Of a stretch of 64,000 nt of DNA, positions 1-8,436 are shown piece by piece. This DNA comes from Promethearchaeota archaeon (GTDB lineage Archaea > Asgardarchaeota > Lokiarchaeia > Sigynarchaeales > SOKP01). Each line of letters starts with the position of its first letter. The first letter of the stretch is position 1. Both the position numbers and the translations under genes were made by a program. The stretch covers positions 1 to 64,000 of the forward strand of contig JABXKC010000008.1 in the NCBI GenBank assembly GCA_013375495.1. Direction: 5' to 3'. The notes under the pieces are model-generated. The model saw only the letters and a program-made list of their open reading frames with translations. It made no database searches and was not told the origin of the DNA.

Positions 1-941
1 TAGATGTGATTATTGGCTACGAGAAAGGATCATTGCCCTTACTTACGCAACCGATTATTATCGATAAAGAGGAAGATGTAGACAAATTAATATGGAACAA
101 TTTATGCTATGTAAATTTAGCCAAATATCTTGTTCCTAGGGTACCAAGATTTGTTGATCCTGAAAAAGGAAACTTAAAAGTAGGAGTTGTTGCTAAGGGC
201 TGCGTTGCCAGAGCTTTAATCCACTTAGCCGCGGAGAACAAGATTAATTTGGATGACATAACGATTATTGGAATCCCATGTAACGGAGTTGTTAACCGGC
301 AACGGATTGAGATGGAAATCGGAGAAAGAGAGATTCTTGAGGTCTCCGTGTTGGGTAATAATGTTATTGTTAAGGGAAAAGATTTTGAAAAGGAATTTCC
401 ATTCGACGAATACATGAACGAATTATGCAAAGGATGCAAAGTTAGAAAGCCTCCTATAATATCTAAGTATCCTGATTTATGCGTTGGCGAATGTGAAGAG
501 TATTCGAACATCGTAGACGAATTTGATGACATCGCAGAGTTCGAATCGAAATCTCCCGAAGAAAAATGGGAATATATTACAGAAGCGTTAAGCGTGTGTA
601 CGAGGTGCTACGCGTGTAGAGAGGCGTGCCCTATGTGTTATTGTAATCTCTGTTTTGTGGACCAGAACAAACCAGTATGGTTCGGAAAGACCACGGACTT
701 ACCAGATATTATCGTATACCATTTGATCCGCGCGATGCACATGGCAGGTAGGTGTGTAGCTTGTGGCGCGTGCTCGTTAGTATGTCCGATGGGAATTGAT
801 CTTAATTTTATCAATAGAAAATTAGAAAAAATAGTAAAAGAACGATTTGATTTTACTTCAGGTCTCGATCCTGATACTTTGCCGCCAATGGTGGATTTTA
901 AGATGGAAGACGCAGAAGAATTTATGTTAGAAGAAGATTAA
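1..941 (+). CDS. FdhB/FrhB-like iron-sulfur oxidoreductase subunit (5' end outside window)
   Basis: The reading frame is open to the window edge. The first in-frame GTG (position 6) falls inside a stretch (VIIGYEKGSLPL) that is normally internal in FdhB/FrhB-type proteins, so the true start is probably upstream. Two cysteine-rich motifs are visible: CTRCYACREACPMCYC near residue 198 and CVACGACSLVCP near residue 250, a typical pair of [4Fe-4S] clusters. FrhB/FdhB-type subunits pass electrons between a flavin or F420 site and Fe-S partners, often in heterodisulfide-reductase complexes. It lies 15 bases before the AsrA/FlxB-like gene, so the three genes here look like one operon. The exact electron partner cannot be read from this fragment. 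Confidence 0.72.
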   Translation, partial: DVIIGYEKGSLPLLTQPIIIDKEEDVDKLIWNNLCYVNLAKYLVPRVPRFVDPEKGNLKVGVVAKGCVARALIHLAAENKINLDDITIIGIPCNGVVNRQRIEMEIGEREILEVSVLGNNVIVKGKDFEKEFPFDEYMNELCKGCKVRKPPIISKYPDLCVGECEEYSNIVDEFDDIAEFESKSPEEKWEYITEALSVCTRCYACREACPMCYCNLCFVDQNKPVWFGKTTDLPDIIVYHLIRAMHMAGRCVACGACSLVCPMGIDLNFINRKLEKIVKERFDFTSGLDPDTLPPMVDFKMEDAEEFMLEED

Positions 942-955
942 AGGGTTAGTTAAGT

Positions 956-2008
956 ATGGACGAAAAAATATTAAAAAAAACTGAAATTGGGAAGCTTTAT
1001 AACGAGCTTAAAGAAGAATATAATTTTTACGCTCCTACCAAGGTTAAAGGCAATATTGCCTTTGAAAAGATCTCAAATGTTGAGGAAATCGAATTAGAAT
1101 ATCTGAATTCTAAAGTTCCTCCGAAGGATGTACTGTTTCCGCAAAAAGAAACTATTTTTGAATATAGATACGAAGGAAAAGACGTTATAATTGAAGAAAG
1201 GAAAGATCTCGAGGACAAGCTTTTAATTTTTGGGGTTCGACCTTGCGACGCATATAGTTTTAAATTGTTAAAAGATTTTTTTGCATTTGGCGAGTTTCAA
1301 GACGATGTATTTCTTAAAAAACGTGAAAACGCGACGATTATCGGTATTGGTTGTAATAGTCCAAGGCAATCGTGTTTCTGTACGTCTGTAGGCGGTCATC
1401 CCTTCCAAAAAGAAAGCACAGATGTCTTTTTATCGGATTTAGGAGAAAATTACTTAGTTGAGGCGATAACTGAAAAAGGTAAGAACCTCGTTAAGATGTT
1501 ATCTTGGCTTACTGACGCGAAAAAGGAGGATTTAGAAAAATCCAAAGAGTTAGCCAAGCAAGCGGAAGATTCTTTCACAACTAAATTCAATTTCGATTTA
1601 GTTACAAAAGTGTTAGACGAAAACTTCGAGCATCCCGTCTGGCAAGAAATTAGCGAAAGCTGTATCGGATGCAGTTCCTGCACGTTTTTATGCCCTACTT
1701 GCACTTGTTTTGACGTTATAGACGAGAACGACGAGTATAACAACCGAGGTAGGCGGATAAGGATTTGGGACACTTGTCAATCGTGTCTTTACACCCTTGA
1801 AACGAGTGGGCATAACCCGCGCCCGGAAAAAATACAGAGGTGTAGAAACAGGATAATGCACAAATTTAGCTATTATCCGTCGAATTACGATTGTTTGGGG
1901 TGCGTAGGGTGTGGAAGATGCATCGCAGCGTGTCCTGTTAACAACGAGCTTCGATTAATAATTGATAAAATACTAGAAATTGAAAATGGTGAGAAGGCTA
2001 ATGCCTAA
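956..2008 (+). CDS. AsrA/HydB/FlxB-like 4Fe-4S electron transfer subunit
   Basis: This 350-residue protein matches the AsrA/sulfhydrogenase-beta/FlxB family, which links a pyridine-nucleotide-oxidising flavoprotein to a catalytic or Hdr module through two [4Fe-4S] clusters. The N-terminal half carries the family signature GVRPCDAYSF (near residue 95) and NSPRQSCFC (near 135). The C-terminal third has CIGCSSCTFLCP (near 235) and CLGCVGCGRCIAACP (near 315). It overlaps the next gene by 8 bases and follows the FdhB-like gene closely, so the three are probably co-translated. Family logic suggests NAD(P)H or F420 on one side and ferredoxin/Hdr on the other. Sulfite reductase is less likely because no AsrC siroheme subunit is visible. 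Confidence 0.75.
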   Translation: MDEKILKKTEIGKLYNELKEEYNFYAPTKVKGNIAFEKISNVEEIELEYLNSKVPPKDVLFPQKETIFEYRYEGKDVIIEERKDLEDKLLIFGVRPCDAYSFKLLKDFFAFGEFQDDVFLKKRENATIIGIGCNSPRQSCFCTSVGGHPFQKESTDVFLSDLGENYLVEAITEKGKNLVKMLSWLTDAKKEDLEKSKELAKQAEDSFTTKFNFDLVTKVLDENFEHPVWQEISESCIGCSSCTFLCPTCTCFDVIDENDEYNNRGRRIRIWDTCQSCLYTLETSGHNPRPEKIQRCRNRIMHKFSYYPSNYDCLGCVGCGRCIAACPVNNELRLIIDKILEIENGEKANA

Positions 2009-2840
2009 TCCATATATTCCAATGCTAACGAAAGTAAAATCAATTGTCTCAGAAAATAAAGTTAGAGACATTAAGACTATTGAATTAGAATTTCAAAAAG
2101 AAGAAGAATACAAAAGTTTCGATTATATCCCGGGTCAATTTGCTGAGATTAGCATTATCGGAAAGGGGGAATGTCCGATCGGTATAGCTTCGTCTCCCAC
2201 TGAAGAGGGCACCATTAAGTTCACGATTAAAAAAATGGGTACGGTTACCTCTATGTTTCACAGAAGCGATGTCGGGGATGTTATTGGCGTAAGAGGTCCG
2301 TTAGGGAACGGTTGGCCAATGGAAGAGTTAAAAGGAAAAAACATCGTGGTGATTGGTGGTGGATTTGCGTTTTCGACCCTACGATCGTTAGTCTTATACG
2401 TTCTAGACGAAAAACACAGAAAAGATTACGGAGATTTGACCGTTATTTATGGTAATAGAGATTCAGGTGAAGTTCTTTATCAAGATGTGTTAGAAGAATG
2501 GGAAAAACGAGATGATATAAATATAGTTTTAACTATCGATCGCGAAGAAGAAGACTGGACTCGAAAAGTTGGATTCGTTGCTGCTATAGTTAAAGAAGTA
2601 GCTCCCTCTCCAGATAACTCTGTCGCAATTATTTGTGGTCCTCCAATCATGATACGAACCGCTGTAGACGAGTTAGTGAAAATCGGTTGGAAGGACGAGT
2701 ATATTCTTAATTCTTTAGAAATGCGAATGAAATGCGGAATCGGAAAATGTGGACGGTGTAATATTGGAAGTAAGTTTGTCTGTATCGATGGACCCGTTTT
2801 TTCACTCGCAGAACTTAAAAAACTACCAAACGAATTTTAA
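2001..2840 (+). CDS. AsrB/FlxA-like FAD/NAD(P)-binding reductase subunit
   Basis: This is a ferredoxin-NADP-reductase-type flavoprotein of the AsrB/HydG/PyrK/FlxA family, about 279 residues. An FAD-binding barrel comes first (YIPGQFAEI near residue 40, then PIGIASSP). A nucleotide-binding region follows (IVVIGGGFAFSTLRS near 114), then a C-terminal [2Fe-2S] motif, MKCGIGKCGRC, with a fourth cysteine in FVC. I chose ATG 2001 because GGTGAG lies about 9 bases upstream and MPNPYIPM is the usual family start; in-frame TTG 1980 and ATG 1986 are less likely. It would oxidise NAD(P)H and feed the preceding Fe-S subunit. Whether the complex is Flx-Hdr, sulfhydrogenase-like or other depends on genes to the left of the window. 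Confidence 0.78.
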   Translation: MPNPYIPMLTKVKSIVSENKVRDIKTIELEFQKEEEYKSFDYIPGQFAEISIIGKGECPIGIASSPTEEGTIKFTIKKMGTVTSMFHRSDVGDVIGVRGPLGNGWPMEELKGKNIVVIGGGFAFSTLRSLVLYVLDEKHRKDYGDLTVIYGNRDSGEVLYQDVLEEWEKRDDINIVLTIDREEEDWTRKVGFVAAIVKEVAPSPDNSVAIICGPPIMIRTAVDELVKIGWKDEYILNSLEMRMKCGIGKCGRCNIGSKFVCIDGPVFSLAELKKLPNEF

Positions 2841-2892
2841 TCTTATTTTAGTTAACATTATTTATCCTTCTAATTTTATTACATAGTGTAAT

Positions 2893-3498
2893 ATGATAAA
2901 GAACATCATTTTTGATTTAGGGAATGTCTTGCTGAAGTTCCAACCAAATGAATTTCTATTGAGATTTACTGACGATGTCGAATACATCGATAGTTTTGTT
3001 CCTAGAATTTTTCGTAGCCATGTATGGCTGGATTTAGATAGAGGAACAATATCTATAGAAGATGCTAAGAATAATTTTATCTCTAAGTATCCAAAGGAAA
3101 AAGACTTTCTCACTCTTTTTTTTAATCATTGGATGGAAATGCTTACCCCTATTGAAGAAAATTTAAAAATTTTAAAAGATTTACGCGATTTAGGGTATAG
3201 AACATTTATTTTATCTAATTATATTAAGGAAGCATATGAATATATCCAAAACAAATACGATCTTTTTTCACTATTTGACGGTCAAATAATTTCTGGATTT
3301 GAAGAGACAATTAAACCAGAAAAAGCAATTTATGTAAAATTACTTAATCGATATCACCTCATTCCTGAAGAGAGTTTGTTTATTGACGATGTTTTGTTTT
3401 TCCTAAAACCGGCTAAAAAACTTGGTATGAACACAATATGGAATCAGCCAGAGACAGATTTAAGGAAAGAATTAAGAAAATTCAACATATTAATTTAA
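2893..3498 (+). CDS. HAD-superfamily hydrolase, YihX-like
   Basis: This 201-residue protein is a haloacid-dehalogenase-type phosphatase, probably acting on a small phosphorylated metabolite. Motif I is FDLGNV with nucleophile Asp8. As in YihX-type enzymes the second Asp of the classical DxD is Asn. Motif II is LSNY (near 107), the lysine is in KPEKAIY (near 142) and the metal-binding acidic pair is IDDV (near 164). The cap is small and helical, between motifs I and II. It stands alone, about 50 bases after the Fe-S operon, with an A/T-rich upstream region. The substrate cannot be predicted. Confidence 0.8.
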   Translation: MIKNIIFDLGNVLLKFQPNEFLLRFTDDVEYIDSFVPRIFRSHVWLDLDRGTISIEDAKNNFISKYPKEKDFLTLFFNHWMEMLTPIEENLKILKDLRDLGYRTFILSNYIKEAYEYIQNKYDLFSLFDGQIISGFEETIKPEKAIYVKLLNRYHLIPEESLFIDDVLFFLKPAKKLGMNTIWNQPETDLRKELRKFNILI

Positions 3499-3544
3499 AT
3501 TACATAGACATTTAGATATATAGGATTTATAAATTTCAATATGA

Positions 3545-3934
3545 TTGATAAGTGGCTTTCTAAAACCTATTGGAATTTTTGATGGTAAATTTTATCCATG
3601 CCCAAATACACCAAATTGTGTTTCTACTCAAGCTACTGACGAAAAACATAAAATCGATCCCATTCAATATTCAGGATCTTTAAGCGAAGCGAAAAAAAAC
3701 ATGTTAAAAATCATAAATTCGTTAAAAAGATCAAAAATTATAACCGATAAGGAAAAATATATACATGTTGAGTTTAGAACAGCAACATTCAAATTTGTAG
3801 ACGATGTTGAGTTTCTTTTTAATGATAAAGAAAAAATTATCCATTTTCGATCTCGGGCAAGACTCGGATACAGTGACATGGGAGTGAACAGAAAAAGAAT
3901 GAACAACATAAAGAATATGTATGCAAACTTCTAA
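3545..3934 (+). CDS. DUF1499 family protein
   Basis: This is a 129-residue protein of the DUF1499 family, whose function is unknown. The hallmark CPNTPNCVST near residue 19 and the C-terminal IIHFRSRARLGYSDMGVNRKRM are both present and diagnostic. The start is TTG 3545; an ATG four bases upstream is in another frame and stops after 13 codons. There is no signal peptide or membrane segment. It stands alone between the HAD gene and an unknown small gene. Confidence 0.72.
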   Translation: MISGFLKPIGIFDGKFYPCPNTPNCVSTQATDEKHKIDPIQYSGSLSEAKKNMLKIINSLKRSKIITDKEKYIHVEFRTATFKFVDDVEFLFNDKEKIIHFRSRARLGYSDMGVNRKRMNNIKNMYANF

Positions 3935-4101
3935 TCGTTTTATTCTTCTGATTTCAAATAATAATTAAGTAGTTTTTTAGTTAAATTCCCTATAATTTCT
4001 TTCTCTAAACTAAAGAAATTTATAGATAATAGTACGCAGATTAAAATCTGTAATCAGATATTGAATAAGTTCATGTGCTTTGTTTAACATGGGTGATTTT
4101 A

Positions 4102-4470
4102 ATGAACGAAAATAATGATAATAAATTAGTTTTTATTTATAATGCAGATTCTGGATTAATAAATACTGTTAAAGATTTTTGGCACAAAGCTTTAAGACCT
4201 AGCACTTATCAATGCAATTTATGTCAAACTACCTTCGGGACATTCGGAGCTAAAAAAGAATGGAAATCTTTTATTAGAGATCTAGGAATTGAATCTGAAT
4301 TTCTACATAAGGACGAATTTCTGGAGAGATACGATATTAAAGACGCAAAATACCCCTCTGCTTATATTTTGAAGAACGGAAATCTTTCTTTGTTTATATC
4401 GCAAAAAGAGATGAATAAAGTGGCAACACTTAATGAAATGGAAGACCTCGTTTCTTCTAAGTTAAAATAA
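4102..4470 (+). CDS. Conserved hypothetical protein with CxxC motif
   Basis: This is a soluble protein of about 122 residues that I do not recognise as a named family. The ATG at 4102 has GGGTGA 5 bases upstream and is preferred over an in-frame GTG at 4075. It begins with a beta strand (KLVFIYNADSG), then YQCNLCQTTFG, a possible metal or redox CxxC, then FLHKDEF and a strand PSAYILKNG near the C-terminus. The strand-helix pattern could be a thioredoxin-like fold, but this is a guess. The CxxC lies in the second quarter of the chain, not at the usual thioredoxin position. Confidence 0.6.
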   Translation: MNENNDNKLVFIYNADSGLINTVKDFWHKALRPSTYQCNLCQTTFGTFGAKKEWKSFIRDLGIESEFLHKDEFLERYDIKDAKYPSAYILKNGNLSLFISQKEMNKVATLNEMEDLVSSKLK

Positions 4471-4573
4471 TCTCTATAATGACATTTTCCTTTTACTTTT
4501 AAACTGGTTGTCTTAAAGAAGAATAAATTAAATTTATGAAGTAAATCATTTTTTTTTACATAGGTAATATCTT

Positions 4574-5332
4574 ATGGAAAGTAATCGAAAATTTTTACAT
4601 TTTTTTGATAAAGATGAGTATGATCAAGTGGTTCCAGAATCTGACGAGAAAAAAAATAGACCGTTTCCTTTGTTTCAAAAGGCTTACGATGAAAACAAAC
4701 CTCTTATTGATTTAACCCCTCCTGAAAAATTCAAGATTGGGAAAAAATACTTCTTAGACGTCATTAATCGAAGGATAAGTCGCAGAAATTACACAGAAGA
4801 ATCTTTAAACCTCGAAGAATTATCTTTTTTACTTTGGTGTACGCAGGGGGTGAAGAAGACTTTTAAGGATAATGCAGGTGTTTTGCGAACTGTTCCATCT
4901 GCAGGAGCAAAAAGTCCCTTTGAAACATATCTAATTATCAATAGAGTAGAAGGGGTTGAGTCAGGATTGTACCGGTATATTTCCTTTAGCCATAAACTAC
5001 TTTTCATCAAAATTATTGAAGATGCGGAAAGAAAAATAGGTGAATTAGCTTATGATCAAATGTTTGTGGGAAGAGGGGCGGTAATAATCTGTTGGGTGGC
5101 TATTCCTTACCGAACAGAGTGGCGATATACCATGCTAGCTCATAAATTTATAGCTGTAGATTTAGGACATGTCTGCGAGAATTTATATCTTGCGTGCGAA
5201 GCACTTGATCTTGGAACAGTCGCGATTGGGTACTACGAGCAAAAAAAGTTCGATGCATTGCTGGAATTAGATGGAAAAGATGAATTTGTAGTGTTAGTCG
5301 CTCCCGTAGGTAAACGACCAAGATCTATATAA
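4574..5332 (+). CDS. SagB/ThcOx-type nitroreductase-family dehydrogenase
   Basis: This 252-residue FMN-dependent oxidoreductase belongs to the SagB/ThcOx branch of the nitroreductase superfamily. Visible features are the FMN-phosphate site RRISRRNYTEE (near residue 70), the conserved TVPSAGAKSPFETYL (near 110), the GLYRY segment and the C-terminal ALDLGTVAIGYY and APVGKRPRS. Relatives dehydrogenate azoline rings in peptides, but many stand-alone archaeal members have no known peptide partner, and no YcaO or precursor gene is nearby. It is a single gene; a run of ten T residues follows it. Confidence 0.8.
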   Translation: MESNRKFLHFFDKDEYDQVVPESDEKKNRPFPLFQKAYDENKPLIDLTPPEKFKIGKKYFLDVINRRISRRNYTEESLNLEELSFLLWCTQGVKKTFKDNAGVLRTVPSAGAKSPFETYLIINRVEGVESGLYRYISFSHKLLFIKIIEDAERKIGELAYDQMFVGRGAVIICWVAIPYRTEWRYTMLAHKFIAVDLGHVCENLYLACEALDLGTVAIGYYEQKKFDALLELDGKDEFVVLVAPVGKRPRSI

Positions 5333-5342
5333 AATATTTATG

Positions 5343-5352
5343 TTTTTTTTTT
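5343..5352 (+). terminator. T-tract terminator after SagB-type gene
   Basis: Ten consecutive T residues start 11 bases after the stop codon of the SagB-type gene. Archaeal RNA polymerase terminates at such tracts without a hairpin, and none is obvious here. Confidence 0.5.
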
Positions 5353-5471
5353 GGCAAGTGTAAGTCAACTAAGTAACATATGTTTAAATTGATAGCTGAC
5401 AAAGTAGTAATTGAATATATTAAAACATTAAAGTTTGACTTGAGATAAAAAAAAACACAACACATAAAGAG

Positions 5472-6116
5472 TTGATTTATTACTTGGATGAATTAAAAAA
5501 AGCAATTTTAGAAGGAGATCCAGAATTAGCTGAAGAATTAGCTAAAAACTTTTTGGAGTCCGGAAGCAGTAGTTTGAGTGCTATCAAAGATGCAGTAATT
5601 CCAGGTATCCTTGAAGCAGGAGAACTTTGGAAACAAGGTGTATACTTTGTTCCAGATATAGTTTTGAGCGCTGAAGCTTTCAAAAGCGCACTGGCAGTAC
5701 TTGAAAAAGAACAAACCGGTGCTAGTGGAAAAAAAGTAGGAAAGTTTCTCATATGTTCGGTTGAGGGAGATATTCACGATCTTGGCAAGAATATTGTAAG
5801 TTCAATGCTCAAGGCGTCAGGATTTGAGATTCATGATATAGGCGTGGATGTCCCCATTTCAAAGTTCATTGAGAAGGTGAAGGAGGTCCGACCAGATATC
5901 GTCGGGTTAGGTGCTTACATGAGCACAACTGCGGCAACCATCAAAGATTACGTACAAGCTCTTGAGAGCGAAGGTTTGAGAAGCGGTCTAAAAGTGATGA
6001 TTGGAGGAGTCAGGATAAGCGAGCAGTACGCGAAAGAAGTTGGCGCTGACGAATGGGGAAGAGATGGGGTTCATGCCGCTGAAAATGCTGTGAAACTCAT
6101 GGGGGGTGAGAGCTGA
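5472..6116 (+). CDS. Corrinoid protein (MttC/MtbC-like)
   Basis: This 214-residue B12-binding protein accepts a methyl group on Co(I) from a substrate-specific methyltransferase and hands it to a second one. Residues 1-85 form the helical cap domain. Residues 92-214 form the Rossmann domain with the signature GDIHDLGKN, where His102 is the lower cobalt ligand, followed by LGAYMSTT and GGVRISEQYAKEVGAD. The start is TTG 5472 with a weak purine-rich leader. The gene lies 2 bases before the UroD-fold methyltransferase and upstream of the MtrH-like gene, forming a complete methyl-transfer set. The substrate is unknown. Confidence 0.88.
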   Translation: MIYYLDELKKAILEGDPELAEELAKNFLESGSSSLSAIKDAVIPGILEAGELWKQGVYFVPDIVLSAEAFKSALAVLEKEQTGASGKKVGKFLICSVEGDIHDLGKNIVSSMLKASGFEIHDIGVDVPISKFIEKVKEVRPDIVGLGAYMSTTAATIKDYVQALESEGLRSGLKVMIGGVRISEQYAKEVGADEWGRDGVHAAENAVKLMGGES

Positions 6117-6118
6117 GT

Positions 6119-7393
6119 ATGTCACCCACTATAGGAGAAGCATTGAAGGGAATACTGTATACGAAGGGCTTGAAATTCAAGCTCACTCCTGGAAGTAGGG
6201 CTGTAGCCTCAATGTTTGGTAAACCAGATTATGCCCCCTCACTCACTGCCCAGATGCATGTTCATTCAATGACCGTAGCTAAAGCCGATCCAGAGAGGTT
6301 CATCTACACGGATGGCCGATATTGCACTGGTATACAGATGTCCGTGCAGAAGTGGTACGGTTTCGAACAGCCTGCGTTATTTCCCCCTGGAAATTATGTT
6401 TACGAAGTTGAAGCATTAGGGGGGAAGGTCCAAAAAAGTAGAAATCATATGCCCTCCTTAGACCAATCGGATCCTTTGATTAAAAATCCAGAGGATATCG
6501 AAAAGGTCAAAGTTCCGATTGAGAGAGATTCAGGTAGCATTCCCTATGTTATAGACTCCTATAAAGCAATTGAAGAATTTACAGGATCTAAAGGTGGTTA
6601 TGTCACAGCACCTTTCAGCTTCATTTGTGGCGTCCATTCATACATCAAAGTGATTCGAAATATTAAGAAAAATCCAGAGTTCGTTAAAAGACTTTTAACA
6701 TGGAGTATTGATGAAGTATTAGTACCCTTTATGGAGCTTCTCAAAAAGGAAACAGGGTCTAAAACCTACACCGCTCCTGATGCATGGGCAGCAGTACCTA
6801 ATACTAATAAGATGATACTTGAGGAATTTATCTTTCCATTTAATGAATACTTTGTTGAGCAAGCTAAGAAGAAAAAACTAAGAGTAATTGCCGCAGGCGC
6901 CGGAGATTATTGCGTAAAAAACCCAGATCGATTTGATCCCGAGTTCATGAAATGGTGCTGGTACCATATGGGAAAGTCATATCTAGGTAGACCAGCTTTA
7001 TTCATGGGAATGGGACAAACTGAACTTTGGCCCATTGATTTGATGAAGGAATTCATCGAAGAAAATACTACAAAAAAGTGGACACCACCGGTAATTGCTA
7101 ATTGTAGTGCTAGTTTCATAAGGGATGCTTCACCTCAAGATATTATCGACTATGTCAAAAAAATCATTGATACTCTTGGCCGAGAGGGAAAAATGAGCTT
7201 TATGCTCATTCAGGTACCAGCTGATACACCGCCATTGAACGTACACACTTTTAATAAGGCTATCAAGGATTTTGGGAAATATCCTATACCTGAGGACTTG
7301 GATAATATTGAGTGCAAGCCACCTGAATACAAACCATTCAAAGAGTGGTATAAAACAGCGGTTTCTGAAGGAAAATTACCAGATTATGAATAG
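6119..7393 (+). CDS. UroD-fold corrinoid methyltransferase, zinc ligands altered
   Basis: This 424-residue protein has the uroporphyrinogen decarboxylase fold used by MtaA/MtbA/CmuA-type cobamide methyltransferases. It starts at ATG 6119, preceded by the strong site GGGGGGTGAG. It should exchange methyl groups with the corrinoid protein encoded just upstream. Classical MtaA/MtbA enzymes bind zinc through an HxC motif in a segment like LHICGD. The matching segment here reads AAGAGD (near residue 258), so both ligands seem replaced. A cysteine remains in ANCSASF near 327. This may mean a different substrate, possibly demethylation of an O- or N-methyl compound rather than thiol methylation. Heme synthesis is unlikely given the neighbours. 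Confidence 0.82.
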   Translation: MSPTIGEALKGILYTKGLKFKLTPGSRAVASMFGKPDYAPSLTAQMHVHSMTVAKADPERFIYTDGRYCTGIQMSVQKWYGFEQPALFPPGNYVYEVEALGGKVQKSRNHMPSLDQSDPLIKNPEDIEKVKVPIERDSGSIPYVIDSYKAIEEFTGSKGGYVTAPFSFICGVHSYIKVIRNIKKNPEFVKRLLTWSIDEVLVPFMELLKKETGSKTYTAPDAWAAVPNTNKMILEEFIFPFNEYFVEQAKKKKLRVIAAGAGDYCVKNPDRFDPEFMKWCWYHMGKSYLGRPALFMGMGQTELWPIDLMKEFIEENTTKKWTPPVIANCSASFIRDASPQDIIDYVKKIIDTLGREGKMSFMLIQVPADTPPLNVHTFNKAIKDFGKYPIPEDLDNIECKPPEYKPFKEWYKTAVSEGKLPDYE

Positions 7394-7404
7394 TATATTA
7401 ACAC

Positions 7405-7416
7405 TTTTTTTTTTTT
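7405..7416 (+). terminator. T-tract between methyltransferase genes
   Basis: Twelve consecutive T residues lie in the 54-base gap between the UroD-fold gene and the MtrH-like gene. It may end or reduce transcription before the downstream gene, which would give unequal expression or separate transcripts. Confidence 0.45.
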
Positions 7417-7447
7417 AATGTAATTATTTTAAAAAAGCGTGAGGTTA

Positions 7448-8356
7448 ATGTTTAAATACGATAAAGAGCAAGAAATTTATGATATAGCCGGGGTGAAATT
7501 AGGAGGTCAGCCTGGGCAATTACCAACTGTATTATTTGGCAGTATATTTTATTATGGACATGACATAGTCAAAGATGCAAAGAAAGGTGAGTTTGATAAA
7601 GAAAAAGCACAACAACTTATTAAAACTGCGGAAGAGCTATCAGATCAGACGGGTAACCCATTAATACTAGATGTATGTTGTTCGTGGTCCGGTACTTTTG
7701 AGAAATTGATTGATTTTGTGGCTAACAATAGTGATAATCCATTCGCGATAGATGGAACCACTGCTAAAATAAAAATGACCGGAGCTAGATATGCTAAGGA
7801 TGTTGGATTATCTTCGAGGATTGTTTACAATTCGATAATGCCAGATGCAAATAAGGATGAAATAGCAGTAATTAAGGAGTCAGAAATCGAAACTGCGATC
7901 CTACTCTCTCTAAACACAACAAAACCTACTCTCGCAGGCAGAATGGAGGTTATGGATGATCTTCTTAGTATTTCACGAGAAGCAGGGATCACCAAACCAA
8001 TTGTGGATACAACAGTAATCGATAAACCAGACATAGGCCCCATTAGCAAAGTTATCCACATGGTCAAGGAAAAATATGGAATCCCTACCGGAGCGGGTGT
8101 ACACAATGCAGTTGCCAGATGGGCTGAAATGAGTGATCTATCTCCTAAGAAGCAGTTTCTTGCAAGTGCAGTTGCTAACTCTTTTCCAATAGCCTTCGGA
8201 GCAGATTTTTTGCTATATGGACCAATCGATCAATCAGAAGAGGCCTTTTTCACGAGTTCCTTGGCTGATGCATATGTTGCATTTAATGCAAGACAAGAGT
8301 TCAGGTTACGCCCGTTAACAAATGAACATCCATTGATGAAGATTTTCAGAACTTGA
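7448..8356 (+). CDS. MtrH-family tetrahydromethanopterin methyltransferase
   Basis: This protein of about 302 residues belongs to the MtrH/MtgA family, which moves methyl groups between a corrinoid and tetrahydromethanopterin or tetrahydrofolate. The N-terminus MFKYDKEQEIYDIAGVKLGG matches MtrH, so I chose ATG 7448 over GTG 7439. Other family stretches are ILDVCCSWSG, NPFAIDGTTAKIKMTGA and GIPTGAGVHNAVARW. No membrane Mtr subunits (MtrA-G) are nearby, so this is a soluble relative rather than part of the sodium-pumping complex. With the corrinoid and UroD-fold proteins it would deliver substrate methyl groups to tetrahydromethanopterin, the carrier expected from the Fwd and Fae genes further along. 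Confidence 0.87.
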   Translation: MFKYDKEQEIYDIAGVKLGGQPGQLPTVLFGSIFYYGHDIVKDAKKGEFDKEKAQQLIKTAEELSDQTGNPLILDVCCSWSGTFEKLIDFVANNSDNPFAIDGTTAKIKMTGARYAKDVGLSSRIVYNSIMPDANKDEIAVIKESEIETAILLSLNTTKPTLAGRMEVMDDLLSISREAGITKPIVDTTVIDKPDIGPISKVIHMVKEKYGIPTGAGVHNAVARWAEMSDLSPKKQFLASAVANSFPIAFGADFLLYGPIDQSEEAFFTSSLADAYVAFNARQEFRLRPLTNEHPLMKIFRT

Positions 8357-8436
8357 TATTTTATTAGGGAGTGAAAAGAATCAAAATTGTTCTTATAAGA
8401 TTTTACTTAAATTTAATGTTATACCATTTTATTTTT

